64,000 nt of DNA from Oryzias latipes (Eukaryota > Chordata > Actinopteri > Beloniformes > Adrianichthyidae). Below are positions 46,439 to 58,300 of the stretch, one piece after another. The first letter of the stretch is position 1. The number at the start of each line of letters is the position of its first letter. Under the pieces are notes generated by a model. It had not been told where the DNA came from. It ran no database searches and saw nothing but the letters and a program-made list of their open reading frames with translations. The stretch is from assembly GCF_002234675.1 (NCBI RefSeq), contig NC_019865.2, positions 30,965,945 to 31,029,944 of the forward strand, written 5' to 3'. Made by a program: the position numbers and the translations under genes.

Positions 46439-46869
46439 TATTTAACTTTTACTAGTGGACATGTATGTATGTCACATTAACGAGTTCAAACGAAATACCG
46501 TGAAGTATTTTATGCCCGCATTTAAAGGAAAAGTCAGGAAGGACTTCACTCCCCGCACTTTAGCCGCGTCATCGGCTAACATTAGCATCCACAGCACGTT
46601 TAAAAGAGTTTAAAATCTCTCTGACATGAAATTCAAACATCATGGACGCTAAGGCCCTCCGCTATCAATCTACGAAATCTTTAACGAAAGTAGCAAAAAA
46701 AATAACAATAATACGCTCAATCCATCAGGGCCTGTTGAAGTTTACCGTCAGTTTACCGACGGATGGATTGGATCGAAAGGAAAAATTGACAGACGGTTTA
46801 GTTATTGGTGGCGTGCAGTTTACATGTCCCTAAACGGGTTGCGAGATGTCTAAACAACATTTATATTTT

Positions 46870-47410
46870 GCCACCCTGATGAAAATGGTGTTTTTAATTT
46901 AACACGTTCCTTCTCTGATGGATTGTATTGTATACAAAGACAATTCAGATTAAACTGGTGTTTCTGACGATTTCTTTATTCAAATAATTGCGTGTCAGTA
47001 GCAGACAAAATGCCATTTGAAAAATAGTTTATTTGAGACGTAGAAAATATACTAGGCGGGACCATTGACTGTATAGCGAACAGGAAGGATCACATGTGAC
47101 GTCACACATAGAAAATGACTTACTTCCAGCTCCAAACAAATGAGCCAATCCAGTCACCAGTTTTTCACAAGACGGTAGTCGCCATGTTGGAACCAGAAGT
47201 CCTCACTAAGCAGTGATTTGTCCAAGTTGGTATGAGCCACCGTTTCTATAGCAACCACCTCTCCAATCAGGAGGGAGCTTGTTGGATGTCCACACCCCTA
47301 CCACTTCCTGGAGCCCGCAGGTACTCCCTGTTTGGAACTCCAGGGGGGAGGGGTCATTCTCTCCATTTCTCATATTCAGTCAATGTATGGACGACAAGCT
47401 CCCTGCTCTG
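46870..47410 (+). repeat. MITE family with CCCACTCC ends, left part of split copy
   Basis: Begins CCTGATGAAAATGG..AACACGTTC like the 28866 element and continues to 47410. There it is interrupted by a Harbinger insertion and resumes at 48831-48990 with the CCCGCCCACAACTCAG, CTGCTCTGCAGAAAC and CCTAATTAAAA words. Confidence 0.55.
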
Positions 47411-48830
47411 GGGCCTCATTTATAAACGTTGCGTACGCACAAAAGAAGGCGTACGCCACTCTCTACGCAATAGTTGAGATTTATAAAAAGCAAACTTGAC
47501 GGGAAAATGTGCGGTCCTTCACGCAAGCTCTGACCCAGGCGTACGCACAAAAACGGGTGAAATGAGAAACGGCGACACCGTCGGCAGATGGAAGAAACAC
47601 GTGAAAGTGAAAATGACAATACTAAAATGACAATACTGCCTCTCAGAAATAACATGAAGACTTCACAAAGCAAGTCTTACAATTAACAGCCTACACGAAC
47701 ACCCGTTTGATCGATCAGCAGTGAAACGAACAAAAAGAAATCAAACGAAAATTACAACAGAAATTCAAATGAACACTTATTTGCAAAAAGAAAAGTGAAA
47801 CATGTTCTGCAATATTGGCATGTAGTGCAATTCATCCTCATAAATAATAAAGTTAACAGAACGAAATAATGTACAAAACTGATATTCTCGTTAATGTGTC
47901 CGTCTGGCGGAGACGATATAGGTGCAATCAGACAGACAGACAGACGGACATATTAATTGTCCACTGGGGAAAGTTGTTTTCATAGTAAACATTTCTTCAT
48001 AAGCTATGGAATTATGGTTTTCATGCATATGCCTTTAGTTTGTTTTATTTCTGATAAAACAATGTATGACGTATGTGCGCTGATCAATTTCCCATTTCCA
48101 CGTCGATTATTACCGACATCTGTAGCTTGTCAGATGTAACTAAATGGATGGAAATAAAATGCCCCATCACAATGCGTAATGACGCACAATGGCTGATCTT
48201 GCGCTCTTAGAAGATGTGGCAAATGGAAGAATTCAGAGTGAACACATCTTTAGACAGCAAGAAGACTTGCTGGCAAACGAGGACGACTGGCTTATGAGCC
48301 GATTCCGACTTACTCCAGCCGTACTGTTGGACCTCTGCGGGCTTTTGGGCCCGGCGTTACAGAGGAGCACTCGGAGGAACCACGCGTGTCACCCGGTGCA
48401 TCTGGCGCTCCGGTCCCCCCCCGATGCACTACAGCATTACGGCGTCTGCCACCGTTTGCCACTCACGTGCCTTTTTGGCATTAGTAATGCCCACACTGTG
48501 CTCTCCAGACAACATTTTTCTCCTCTTTTCCACCTCGCCAACGATAACTTCTACTTCACATCGAGTGAAGTTACGTTTTTTTGATTTCCTCTCTGTGTTT
48601 GCCATGGTTTCGCAATCAATGAATATTCATTTGTGGGCGTTTCACGGGCTATTTATGGGCAACTATGGGCGTATGCGCTGCATTTAGAATCGGTTGTGAT
48701 TTATTAAGGGAAAAATCTGCGTGCGCACGTTTTTATAAATCCGAATATTTCTGTGCGTACGCACGTCCTATGTTTCATCCGTACGCCACTTCTGACGCAA
48801 ATCCTACGCAAAGTTTTATAAATGAGGCCC
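47411..48830 (+). mobile_element. PIF/Harbinger-like transposon with CTG duplication
   Basis: 1420 bp with inverted termini GGGCCTCATTTATAAA, extended by several subterminal GCGTACGC motifs at both ends. CTG is duplicated at 47408-47410 and 48831-48833. It carries a truncated transposase N-terminus (48189 on). Inserted in an older MITE copy upstream of adrm1's first coding exon. Confidence 0.8.
48189..48584 (+). pseudogene. HARBI1-like transposase, N-terminal remnant
   Basis: From the ATG at 48189 about 65 residues read ..EHIFRQQEDLLANEDDWL..RFRLTPAVLLDLC.., ending near LGPALQRSTRRNHA. This is the N-terminal region of PIF/Harbinger transposases (the F-R-L-x(4)-L-x-L segment). After that the frame runs through unrelated-looking codons and the DDE catalytic part is missing, so it is an internal-deletion derivative. 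Confidence 0.7.
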
Positions 48831-48833
48831 CTG

Positions 48834-48990
48834 AGCTCTCAGCGACCGGGAGGGGTAGGTTGGAAGGGTTGCTCCACGCCCACAGTCCCGCCCACAACTC
48901 AGGCACCTTTCTGATGAACTCCTGCTGCTCTGCAGAAACTACGTCCTAGAAAACGATACTTAAAAAAAACTAAAACAGCGTAATCCTAAT
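48834..48990 (+). repeat. MITE, right part of split copy
   Basis: Continuation of the 46870-47410 MITE after the Harbinger insertion; same words as 29240-29345. Confidence 0.55.
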
Positions 48991-49264
48991 TAAAATATGC
49001 ACTAAGAACAATTGAAAATGGATCATAGGATCGGCGTGTTACCTTAAACAAAAACGCGGTACTTTGATGAGTAGTGTTAATGAGTGATAGTTTATTAATG
49101 AGGGTTTGTGATTTACATGGAGCTGTAAACTGGGAGACGTTTCCCAAAGATAAGCAAGTTTAATCCCAAAACAGCATAACGTGGTATTTCAGGTGAAAGA
49201 AGATTTTCTTTCATTCTGGAAAAGTAATTTTTGTATTTCCTTTCAGGGTCCTGATCTGAAGAAA

Positions 49265-52200
49265 ATGTCGTCAGGCGCTCTCTTTCCAAGCTTGGTGAGC
49301 GGATCCAGAGGAACCTCCAGTAAATATCTGGTGGAGTTTCGCGCTGGTAAAATGACCCTCAAGGGAAACACCGTTACACCCGACAAACGCAAGGGCAGCG
49401 TGTACATCCAGCAGTCTGATGACTCCCTGATTCATTTCTGCTGGAAGGACAGGACCACCGGGAATGTTGATGATGTGAGTAACGGGGCATCCATTCTAAA
49501 AGAATAGACTCCAATGATCTCTTTGTGGATCAAACTGTTGTTGGCCTCCGTGTCAGGGCTGTTTATCGTGGCTGCTTCAGTTTCCAAACTAACCCCTAGT
49601 AGTCTACGGTATGAGTGATCGTTTTTGTTAATTTTAGAGTTTTCCGCGGTAGTTCCATCTTAAAAGTGGTTTAGTATCAATCTTTTCAGCACAACAACAA
49701 CTATGTGACTTTACCATTTGTTTTGCGCTATGTTTTCACTGGTATGCGACTCTGGGAAACACACGGCCTCCAGACAGCATGTTTTTAATTCAAAGTCTGC
49801 AGTGAGAAAATGCACAGTAAAACTCAAATACAGTTCAGTTGTGTGGGTACCACAGGTCTGTGGTACTTACAAAAAATCTGGCTTGGCTCAATTTAGACGT
49901 AACTGTCTAGCGGCACGTTTCGTACATTTGTGGCGTGGCGAATTGTCAATTTCGTGACGGGATTTGTTATACCCGGTCCATTTTTATCATCTAATTGACA
50001 AAGCCCCGTCGGCTCACTGTATTTATGGGCATCATGTCCTTTGCCAAAAAATGGGAAATGGCACCTGTTGTTTCTTTGTTGTTCCACTTGCAAAACTCTG
50101 CAATACGAACGTCTGTTAGACTGCTGTGCTCTTCTTTTTCTTGGGGTTAGCAGCCGGTGTTCTGCTCTCCTTATTGGTCATGAACTCTTTAAACAGATCT
50201 TCGTGGTTGTATTGAAGGTGATGGTGGAGATTGCTGGTGTTTCCAAAGGTGGTTGGTACAGAGAACGTCGCCTGTCCTGAAACCAAAGTACCTCCAAATA
50301 ACCCACAGGCTTTTTTTTTCTCGGGACAAGCACATCCTCCGAGGTGTTGCTCTGAACCATTACAGGTCTGTGTCGGTAAAAAAAAAAGTACTAGCAGTTA
50401 TGTAGAAGGCGGGCATCTAACATTCGAGGGCTGCAGTTGATTGGTCAATGACACAAAGAGCTAGATTTAATTTTGTTACTTCAAACTACAAAGAGAGTTT
50501 AGCATTTGTGTAACCATATTAGGAGAGCACTTGTTGCCATTTATGCTTCCTTTTGTGGTAAGCATACCGCAATGGCCTGATACCATGATGACGATAAATG
50601 TGCGGTTAATCATGCGTGTATTTAGCTTTTTTATCTTCACCTTCCTTACCTCTCTACTATCAAATGGCTTACTGCACACAGCAGACATGTTCCTATTTTC
50701 TTCTATTGTCATCGTTTGCTCAGATATGGTGACTGCTTCAATCTTGTTGTTCATGTCATGTGGATAGTGACAAAAGACCTCTTCCCTTATCATTCTGTAC
50801 TTCCTGTGAGGTTCATTATTCCAACCACATGAGTTTCCACCACCAAGACTTTATTTTGCGAGCAGAAAAGCCTTCTTAGACGTGTGTCTGACCTCCCACA
50901 GGACCTGATCATCTTTCCTGATGACTGTGAATTTAAGAAGGTGAACCAGTGCACCACGGGACGTGTCTATGTGTTGAAGTTTAAGGCTGGATCTAAGAGG
51001 CTGTTCTTCTGGATGCAGGTTTGAAAACCACACTGCTGCGCTCTTCAATTTCCTGGCAATGTAAAGCCGCTACCCGTGTTTTCTGTTTGGATGGCAAATT
51101 TTAATATCTGTGATGGCTTCAAATGATTCCAGAGTTTCTGATTTTCATCAGGAGCCAAAATCTGACAAAGACGATGAGTATTGTCGGAAGGTCAACGAGT
51201 ACCTTAACAACCCTCCAATTCCTGGAGCCCCTGGCAGCGGAAGTGGGAGTGGCCACGAGCTGTCTGCACTGGGTGGGGAGGGGGGCCTTCAAAACCTGCT
51301 GGGAAACATGAGCCACAACCAGCTGATGCAGCTGATTGGACCAACAGGACTGGGCGGTCTTGGTGAGCAGTTCCTCCAGTTTGCTCACTCCTCATGAAAA
51401 TGAGCCCGAGCCCGTCGTCTGCTCGGCTCCGACTCCTCTTTAATGCCTTTGCTGTTTGTGTAAGGAGGCCTGGGAGCCTTAGCGGGTCCAGGCCTTGCCA
51501 ACCTCCTGGGCAGTGGGAGTCCGGCATCCAGCAGCTCCTCATCTAAGTGAGCTTGTTCATGCACACATGCACACATAAGACCGATGTCAGAAGGCTGACT
51601 TTCACATTTTCTGTGTTTCTGCTGTACTTCGTGTCAGCACTCGTAGCCAATCCTCAGCAGCCGCTCCTTCATCTGGTGGAGCCTCCAGACCGAGTTCTGC
51701 TCAGACCCCCTCCACCCCTGCAGCTCCTGCTGCTTCTGCTCCTTCTCCTGCTGTTGCTGCTCCCTCCACGCCAGGTACAACCACAAAGCTCTGCTGCTGA
51801 GAACCAAGCTAAAGAAATGTCCAATAATTCTGCTGCCGGTGGCCGCGCACACAGTGGGTGTCTGTGCAGAGACGGTTGATGTAGAAGTTTGCTCCTCGTT
51901 TGTGACTTCACAGCCTCGGCTCAGACTCCGGTGACCTCCGCCTCAGCTGGCAGCCCCTCAGCCCACCAGCCCATCCAGCTCAGTGACCTTCAGAACATCC
52001 TTGCTACCATGAATGTCCCAGCTTCTGCTGCCGCTCAGGGGGCCACAGGTGTGCAGCCTGCTACCGAATGTAGAGCTGTGATGAACTGATGTTTACCTTC
52101 TCAGACCTGTTTCTGTCTCCTGCAGTGGACCTAGCAAGTGTTTGCACCCCAGAGATGATGGCTCCCATCCTGAGCAACGCTGCAGTCCAGCAGAGACTCC

Positions 52201-54036
52201 TGCCCTTCCTCCCCAGTGGAGAGAGTCTACCTCAGAGTGCCGAGGAGATTCAGAACACGCTTACCTCACCTCAGTTCCAGCAGGTAAGAGGAAGTCTTTG
52301 GAACAGAAATGGATGCTTTTATTCTGAAGAGTGTTGATATTAGACAGAGAGACCTTTAAACTGAAAATAAAAAGAAGACAGTTTTAGTTGGAGCTCAATT
52401 CATGCTTTGTGCTGCGGACCTGTTCAGTAATACGACTAACTAGTAGAACTAACACTGGCACGTTGTGACTGCTGCGCCTGCTGACCTCGTCTCTCCCTGC
52501 AGTCAATGAGCATGTTCAGCAGCGCCTTGGCCTCCGGACAGCTCGGCCCCCTCATGAGTCAGTTCGGTTTGCCAGCAGAAGCTGTAGACGCCGCTAACCG
52601 TGGAGGTAAGGCTGAACGCCACACGTCTGCAGGCTGAAAGGAGCAGCTCAGTTTTTACCTCTGTGTGCAGTCGAAGTGTGAGACGTTTGGGTAAACGTGA
52701 CAAATCAGTCGCCAACAGAATCTTCCTAGCTGATCAGTCATTGGCCGGGCTAACGACGACCAAAACCGCTGCTGTGGACCCACAGGGTTCTGGTGGAAAT
52801 TGGAGAAATGTTGGTGGAAGAGGAAGATTTGTTTTTCAGCAGAGAAAGATGAGGAAAGACGAGAGTGAAGGACTTGGAGTAGAAATGTTGACTGTAGGAA
52901 CTCTGACAGGAAAACTTGAGGTTACATTGACATGTAGAAAAGCTGATCTCCTGTGTGATCCGCTTTGAAGCCCATTGAGATGACTGTTGTAATATTGGGC
53001 TATATAAATAAAACTGAATGAGGAGTCTGAAGCTGGAAGTTGATTATGCAGTGAATGTTGGGGAGAGAGAGCATTGGATGGTGGTGTGAGGATGACTTTG
53101 ATGGTGAGGAACAAAAAAGATTGGTATGTGGCTTTAAAGAGCCTGTATCATGCAAAATCAACATTTAAAAAAAAAACTTAAGTGTTTTAATCATTGTTTA
53201 GTTTGCCAAAAGGGTTAGGAACAATATGGAGCTTTTATTCTGTAAATGGGATTGCCTCATTTTATCTTTAATTAAACCATTTATTTCACTCCAAACAGTT
53301 CAGTGGATTCAAATATTTTCAGAACAAACCCAGTTTTTCTTTGAATAATTTTCTTTAGTTTTTTAAAAAAAAAAACGGAAACGTGTTCAGGTGAAAAAGA
53401 CCGACAGCTTTTAACCCTTGTGCTATTTTAGGAAATGAATGGATGGATTCATATGTGATTCAATAAATTACATTTAAAAAAACAAAGTCATGATACCAAC
53501 ACAAACTGTTGTAAACTATTGCTAATATATTATTCAACCCAAAGCGAAAAATGTATTACTAACAGAACAGTGCAGTAACATTAAATCTGGGGACATTTTG
53601 GAACAGGTGGAGGAAGGTTTCAGGTGTGATGTGTGACTATAGAGTGTCATCAAGAATGAAGGGAAAGGTGAAGAAGACTGTGGTGAGAGCAGCCATGTTG
53701 TTGGTTTAAAGACTCTGATGACCTGATGCAGAGACAGGAGGCAGAGATGAAGATGCTGAGGTTCTCATTGGGACCAGAATGGATCAGGAATGAATCCATC
53801 AGAGGAACAGATCATGTAGATGTTCTGGAGGTCAATGCAGGGAAGCAGATGGAGATGTTTGAGATGAGGAACAGTGATGATGCTGAGGTTGGAGCTTCCA
53901 GGAAATGGGAGCAAAGAGGAAGAAAATGTTTTTCTTTTTTTTGTCAGATGTGGAAGCGTTTGCCAGAGCCATGCAGGCCAGCAAAGGAGACTCCAAAGAG
54001 AAGAAAGAAGATGATGAAGACATGAGTCTGGATTAA
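49265..54036 (+). CDS. adrm1: proteasomal ubiquitin receptor ADRM1 (Rpn13)
   Basis: Subunit of the 19S proteasome regulator that binds ubiquitin, docks on Rpn2, and recruits the deubiquitinase UCHL5. Coding exons: 49265-49474, 50902-51018, 51152-51362, 51465-51546, 51638-51774, 51914-52048, 52126-52283, 52503-52605, 53948-54036; 1242 nt, 413 residues (human 407). The Pru domain spans about 18-130 ([13 protein letters not shown].., [37 protein letters not shown]). A Gly-rich then Ser/Ala/Pro-rich linker follows. The C-terminal DEUBAD domain that binds UCHL5 starts about [13 protein letters not shown] and runs through [13 protein letters not shown] and [13 protein letters not shown]. The tail is acidic (EDDEDMSLD). 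The coding start is preceded by 18 bases of 5' UTR in the same exon. Tail-to-tail with lama5, as in mammals. Confidence 0.95.
52606..53947. other. adrm1 intron 9, mostly unassigned
   Basis: No coding. Near 53413-53432 a TTAACCCTTGTGCTAT phrase is a lone piggyBac-like MITE end. 53600-53930 is a purine-rich stretch resembling decayed LINE untranslated sequence. Confidence 0.35.
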
Positions 54037-54223
54037 AGTGTCAACCCCTCCCCCAGGAAGTGTTGCAAACCCTTAGCGTTTGTCTTAGCCTTTCCGATGC
54101 CTTAGGCCGTTTTCCCGTTCAGGAGCGCTGCTGCTGTTCCTGTCCGCCAGCCTCTCCACTCAGATCAAACCTCAAGGGTTCTTTGTTATTCTGTTGTCTA
54201 TCTTTATAAAACTTCACCATGAA

Positions 54224-54229
54224 AATAAA
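54224..54229 (+). terminator. polyadenylation signal, adrm1
   Basis: AATAAA about 190 bases after the adrm1 stop. Confidence 0.6.
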
Positions 54230-54445
54230 AAACATTTGTTGATTCAATGATTCCAAACTCCACAGCATACATGCAAAAAGAATAAACTGAAAATAGAGGG
54301 TACCAGCAGCCATCTTTGAATAAATAATTTAATGAAGCACTTTTATAAATCTAGATCTCACGACTTTACTGAAACCTACTGCTAAGGTGTTTTTGCCTCA
54401 TGTGAAGGTAGATCAGAAGAAAGTCTGTCATCACTTTTTTTTTTT

Positions 54446-54683
54446 CAGATACTTTATTTATCCCTCAATGGGGAAATTCTTCTCCGCATTTGACCCATCC
54501 CCTGCGCTCGGGAGGTGGTAGCGTTAAGGGTCTTGCCTAAGGACCCTCACTGAGTGATGTTCTGCTGCTCACCATTGATATGGTAATTGCCCCCAGTACC
54601 ATTGTTTCTTCCCCTCCGGGCATCGAACCATGGATTCCTGCATGGTAGCCTCTCACCTTACCAACCGAGCTACTCAGCCGGTA
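54446..54683 (-). repeat. tRNA-derived SINE, minus strand
   Basis: On the minus strand the head at 54613-54683 is tRNA-like: A box TAGCTCGGTTGG and B box GGTTCGATGCC in proper spacing, with a CATGCAGGAATCCATGG arm. The body ends in AATAAAGTATCTG and an A-run (the T-run at about 54436-54445). Confidence 0.75.
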
Positions 54684-54685
54684 AC

Positions 54686-54876
54686 TTAACCCTAGTGCTA
54701 CCCGAGCCACGTTAACCTGGGGAGTGGGGTTATCTGGACCCCACAAGACAGTGCGCTGACCCTTTTGATCTTCACTGGTGTCCATGGATTACATGAAATC
54801 TTTCCACCTTTTCATGGTAGGGAGAACACATCAGTGTAAGGATCGGGTCATCCTGACCCCATAGGATGGCACAAGG
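54686..54876. repeat. piggyBac-like MITE
   Basis: About 190 bp opening TTAACCCTAGTGCTA and closing GGATGGCACAAGGG; the internal GTCCATGGATTACATGAAATC part matches the complement of 180-391. The right-hand TTAA is lost. Confidence 0.6.
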
Positions 54877-54979
54877 GCCCACCTGAACAGAAAACGTCCG
54901 TTCCTGTTCCCAGTGCCCACCTTTGCTTTAATGTTTTAACATCTCCTTCACAAACACGAGGCCCGTTTTAGAGAATGTC

Positions 54980-54985
54980 TTTATT
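54980..54985 (-). terminator. polyadenylation signal, lama5
   Basis: AATAAA on the minus strand about 370 bases past the lama5 stop. The adrm1 and lama5 signals face each other with about 750 bases between, filled by a SINE and a MITE. Confidence 0.6.
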
Positions 54986-55352
54986 GTCCAGAAGAAAAAG
55001 CTCTAGTGTCAGTGTACAGATGTCTGTCAGCCATGGAGCACACAGTAATGACAAATGTGAAAACACCTTTTCTAAAAGAAATACATACTGTATATAATAA
55101 ATATGACGTCCTAACTTAAATTAGCTACAGTAGCATGATACCCACCACCAGCATTCTGTAGTTAAGGAATGTAAGAAGAAGAAGGCTTCTGTGTGTGGAG
55201 CTGCTCATGTCAAAGGTCGTGTTCTTGTTTCTAGGAGGATCTTTAATCCCGAACATGCCTGACACATCTCCACCATGGAGGATCGGCCTCCCTGGAAACT
55301 CTCCAAACTGCATCTCTAGTGGATGTGTTTGTGGAGGAGGCTCAGCCTGGAT

Positions 55353-58300
55353 CTACATGTGGGGACAGCCTCGTGTTCCCACAGGTCCGTGCACAGACAG
55401 CGGCCTGGACAGCGTGACGGCTCTGTGGTTGACTGTCACCCTGCGGACACAGCCTCTGAAGGCTGGCAGCCCGTCAGGCAGCCTAGGCCCTTTAGCGCCA
55501 CCTGGTGAACAGAAGGAACAATTAACTAGAAAGAAACTGCTCAATGAACTGGAATAGCTCAAATGGGAATTCTGAAAGCAGAAGCTGTTGAAACACAACA
55601 TTAAAAGATTGCATTCAATGGTTGCAATTTGTTAGTAAAAATGCATAAAGAAAAAGGCAAATATAATAAAAGCAGAAGTAAGTAATGTACAAAAGCTGGA
55701 GGTGGACTTGAATTCTTAAAAATACTGAAAGAGCCACAAATGACCCAGTTGCCAGGCAGAATACAGAGTTCTAAGTCCATCAAACTGACTTGCTGTGTTA
55801 CATCATCACCTCTTTACATTTAAAGAATTAAAAACTCGATAAGAGGAGAGAATAAGTCTTACAGAAAACATCCACTGCAAAGGTATAACAGCCTGAGGAC
55901 GGTAAAGCTTCCTGTCTGCTGCAATGTTTCAGTTTGACTGATCTCTCTGGTCAAAGGATGGTCAAAGACACCAGCTTAGTACTTTACTAAAAGGATCTGA
56001 AGCTGGAGGACCAGCTGCAGCCTCCTGAAGGCTCTGCAGAACGGTGAAGATGATTTTGATGTGTTCAAATATTCATCTTGGGATTTTTAAATGTTTCTCA
56101 GCATCACTCGGCTTCGGAAGTGGCAGCGCTGTCTGTGGGGGGAAAATGTGTGCGCGGCATGCAGGTGGTCTGCACTAAATGTCAAAGTCGATGTGTCCCT
56201 AGAGAGAACATGCTCAAGCACTTCCATGAGCATGCTGCGGACGACGGGTCATAGCGGACGCTTCACATGCATGGGTAAGAAAAAGGGTCAAGTAGGTGAG
56301 GATTGTCATCTTTTCAATCCCCTTTAAATCCTGCAAACTGCACATGGAGCCTGTTCCTGCTGATCAAGTGATCAGTGCGTTCTCTGTGCGAGCAGGCTGA
56401 CTGTTCAAAAAGAGGAAACTACTTTAAAATACTTATAAAGAGTAATTTATTACTTTATTTACTCGTTCCCTAATTTAAAAAGTAGTTTAGAACTCGTTAC
56501 TTTAGCTTTTTTCCACTCACATACAAATCCTCAAAGGACTAAAGCAAAAACAAGATGCCCTTGTAAAATTCCCCAGTTAAAAACCTGGAGGTTACAACAA
56601 GAACAATCAGGTTTTTAGCACCATCTCATTATTTTACCACATGAACATGAGAAAATGTACAATGTATAGTAGACCACATAGAGCGTAGAAGGTTGCTCAT
56701 TGACACTAGGGCAGTGGAAAGCAGTTCATCTCACTTCATTTAACTAAGAGACAATGACAGAGCCAACTGTTTACACACTTTTGATTCATTGGTTGGTCTC
56801 CTTTGGTTTCACAGCACCAACATGTGAGGAATGGAGTCATGAGGCTTTCTGTAGTCTAGTAAACGTAAGTAAATGACTGACATAAGAGCAGTTATTCATT
56901 ACGTTACTCCGTTACTGACTAAAGTAATTGAATTACAGTCATTTCTTTGGAATTCATTACTCCCACACTGATCAGGCGCATTACGGTGCTGCAGCATTTG
57001 TGTGCAGTCAGCAAGGAACCAGTGCTCACACCTTACTAACCACTTACGACAGCATCACCCCGCGTCTAAAGTGTGTGCAAATTGCATTATTCCTACAAAT
57101 ACTTCACCACACACTTATCACATTACTATGGTACTTTCCATTTTCATGATGTCCCTCAATGTGGCCGTACGAGCCTCAAAAGAAACGCAAGACACACCTG
57201 CACTCCTCTCTACAACCGTCTAGGGACCCTGACGACCCCACAGCGCCCGTCCGAGTCCACCCCTGAACGGGTAAATGTGCCTGAGACCTTATGTGATATG
57301 ACATTTAACTGAAGGGTTGTGGTTCAGTCCTGACACTGGGCTCGTTTGCTGAGGGATAGCAATATGAAAGCTGGAGAGGACAACACTGAGCTCACCCTGC
57401 ACACCTCCCAGGTAAAACGCTGCGTTGGCCCCTGCAGAGCGGCTCTGTTTGGGGCCCACCCTGTGCGTGCCGACTCCATCCACCAGCAGCTTCAAACTCT
57501 TATTCTTTTTGACCACTGCAGAAACAAGACAAGGTGATGCGTTACAGTCCGGCCTAGAGAGCTTCACTTTCCCCGCTGGGGCAGCAGCTTTTTGACATGA
57601 GCTCACCGCTGACAGTGTGCCATTGTCCGTCACACAGAGGGTCCACGGGAGTGACAGACGTGGAGAATTTACGTTCGCCGCTGGTTACAGAAGCCGTCAC
57701 CTTCAGCAGAGACCAGGCTCACATTAGGGTTCTCATAATTGTCATGTTTTTTTTTTTAGTGACCGAGTGAAAACCTCATCCCACCTTTCCTTCAACAAGG
57801 ATCACGCTTAGTTGTAGGTCAGCTGACGTTTCAGCGTGCATCAGCAGTCCCGAGTCAAAAACGGGCCGAACCTCAAGCTGGATCTCGACATCCCGATCCA
57901 AAACCAAAGATTCGTCTGCAGGAAGTGGGGCAGTTTTGACACAGGACGAACAACACAGCTCCATCACGCTGAGGGAGACACCCTACCTATCTTGACATGA
58001 CCGCCCTCTCCAGAAAAGTAGACTCCTGGTTGGAGAAGGTTCTGGAAGCAGGGAATGGTCCCCTGGCTGTATGCCGGGTTTCCAACGTGGGCGTTGTTCA
58101 GTCTCAGATCCCGGACACAGCCAACGAAGCCAGCAGAGTCCAGGCCCTACGGTTAGCAACACACAGTCATTCACACTCATGGAGAGATGTGATGTCATCG
58201 CTGCATCCGCAGATGCAGCGATGACATCACAGCTCTAAATCCTCATGTCTCCGAGCTGGCAGCATCAAAGCTGCAGCTGAAATTCAGATCCCACCATTCT

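Noticed and set aside
51634-51911. Minus-strand Gln/Glu/Arg-rich frames in adrm1 exon 6
   Set aside because: Opposite strand of the adrm1 Ser/Ala/Pro linker, whose plus-strand phase fits the exon chain.
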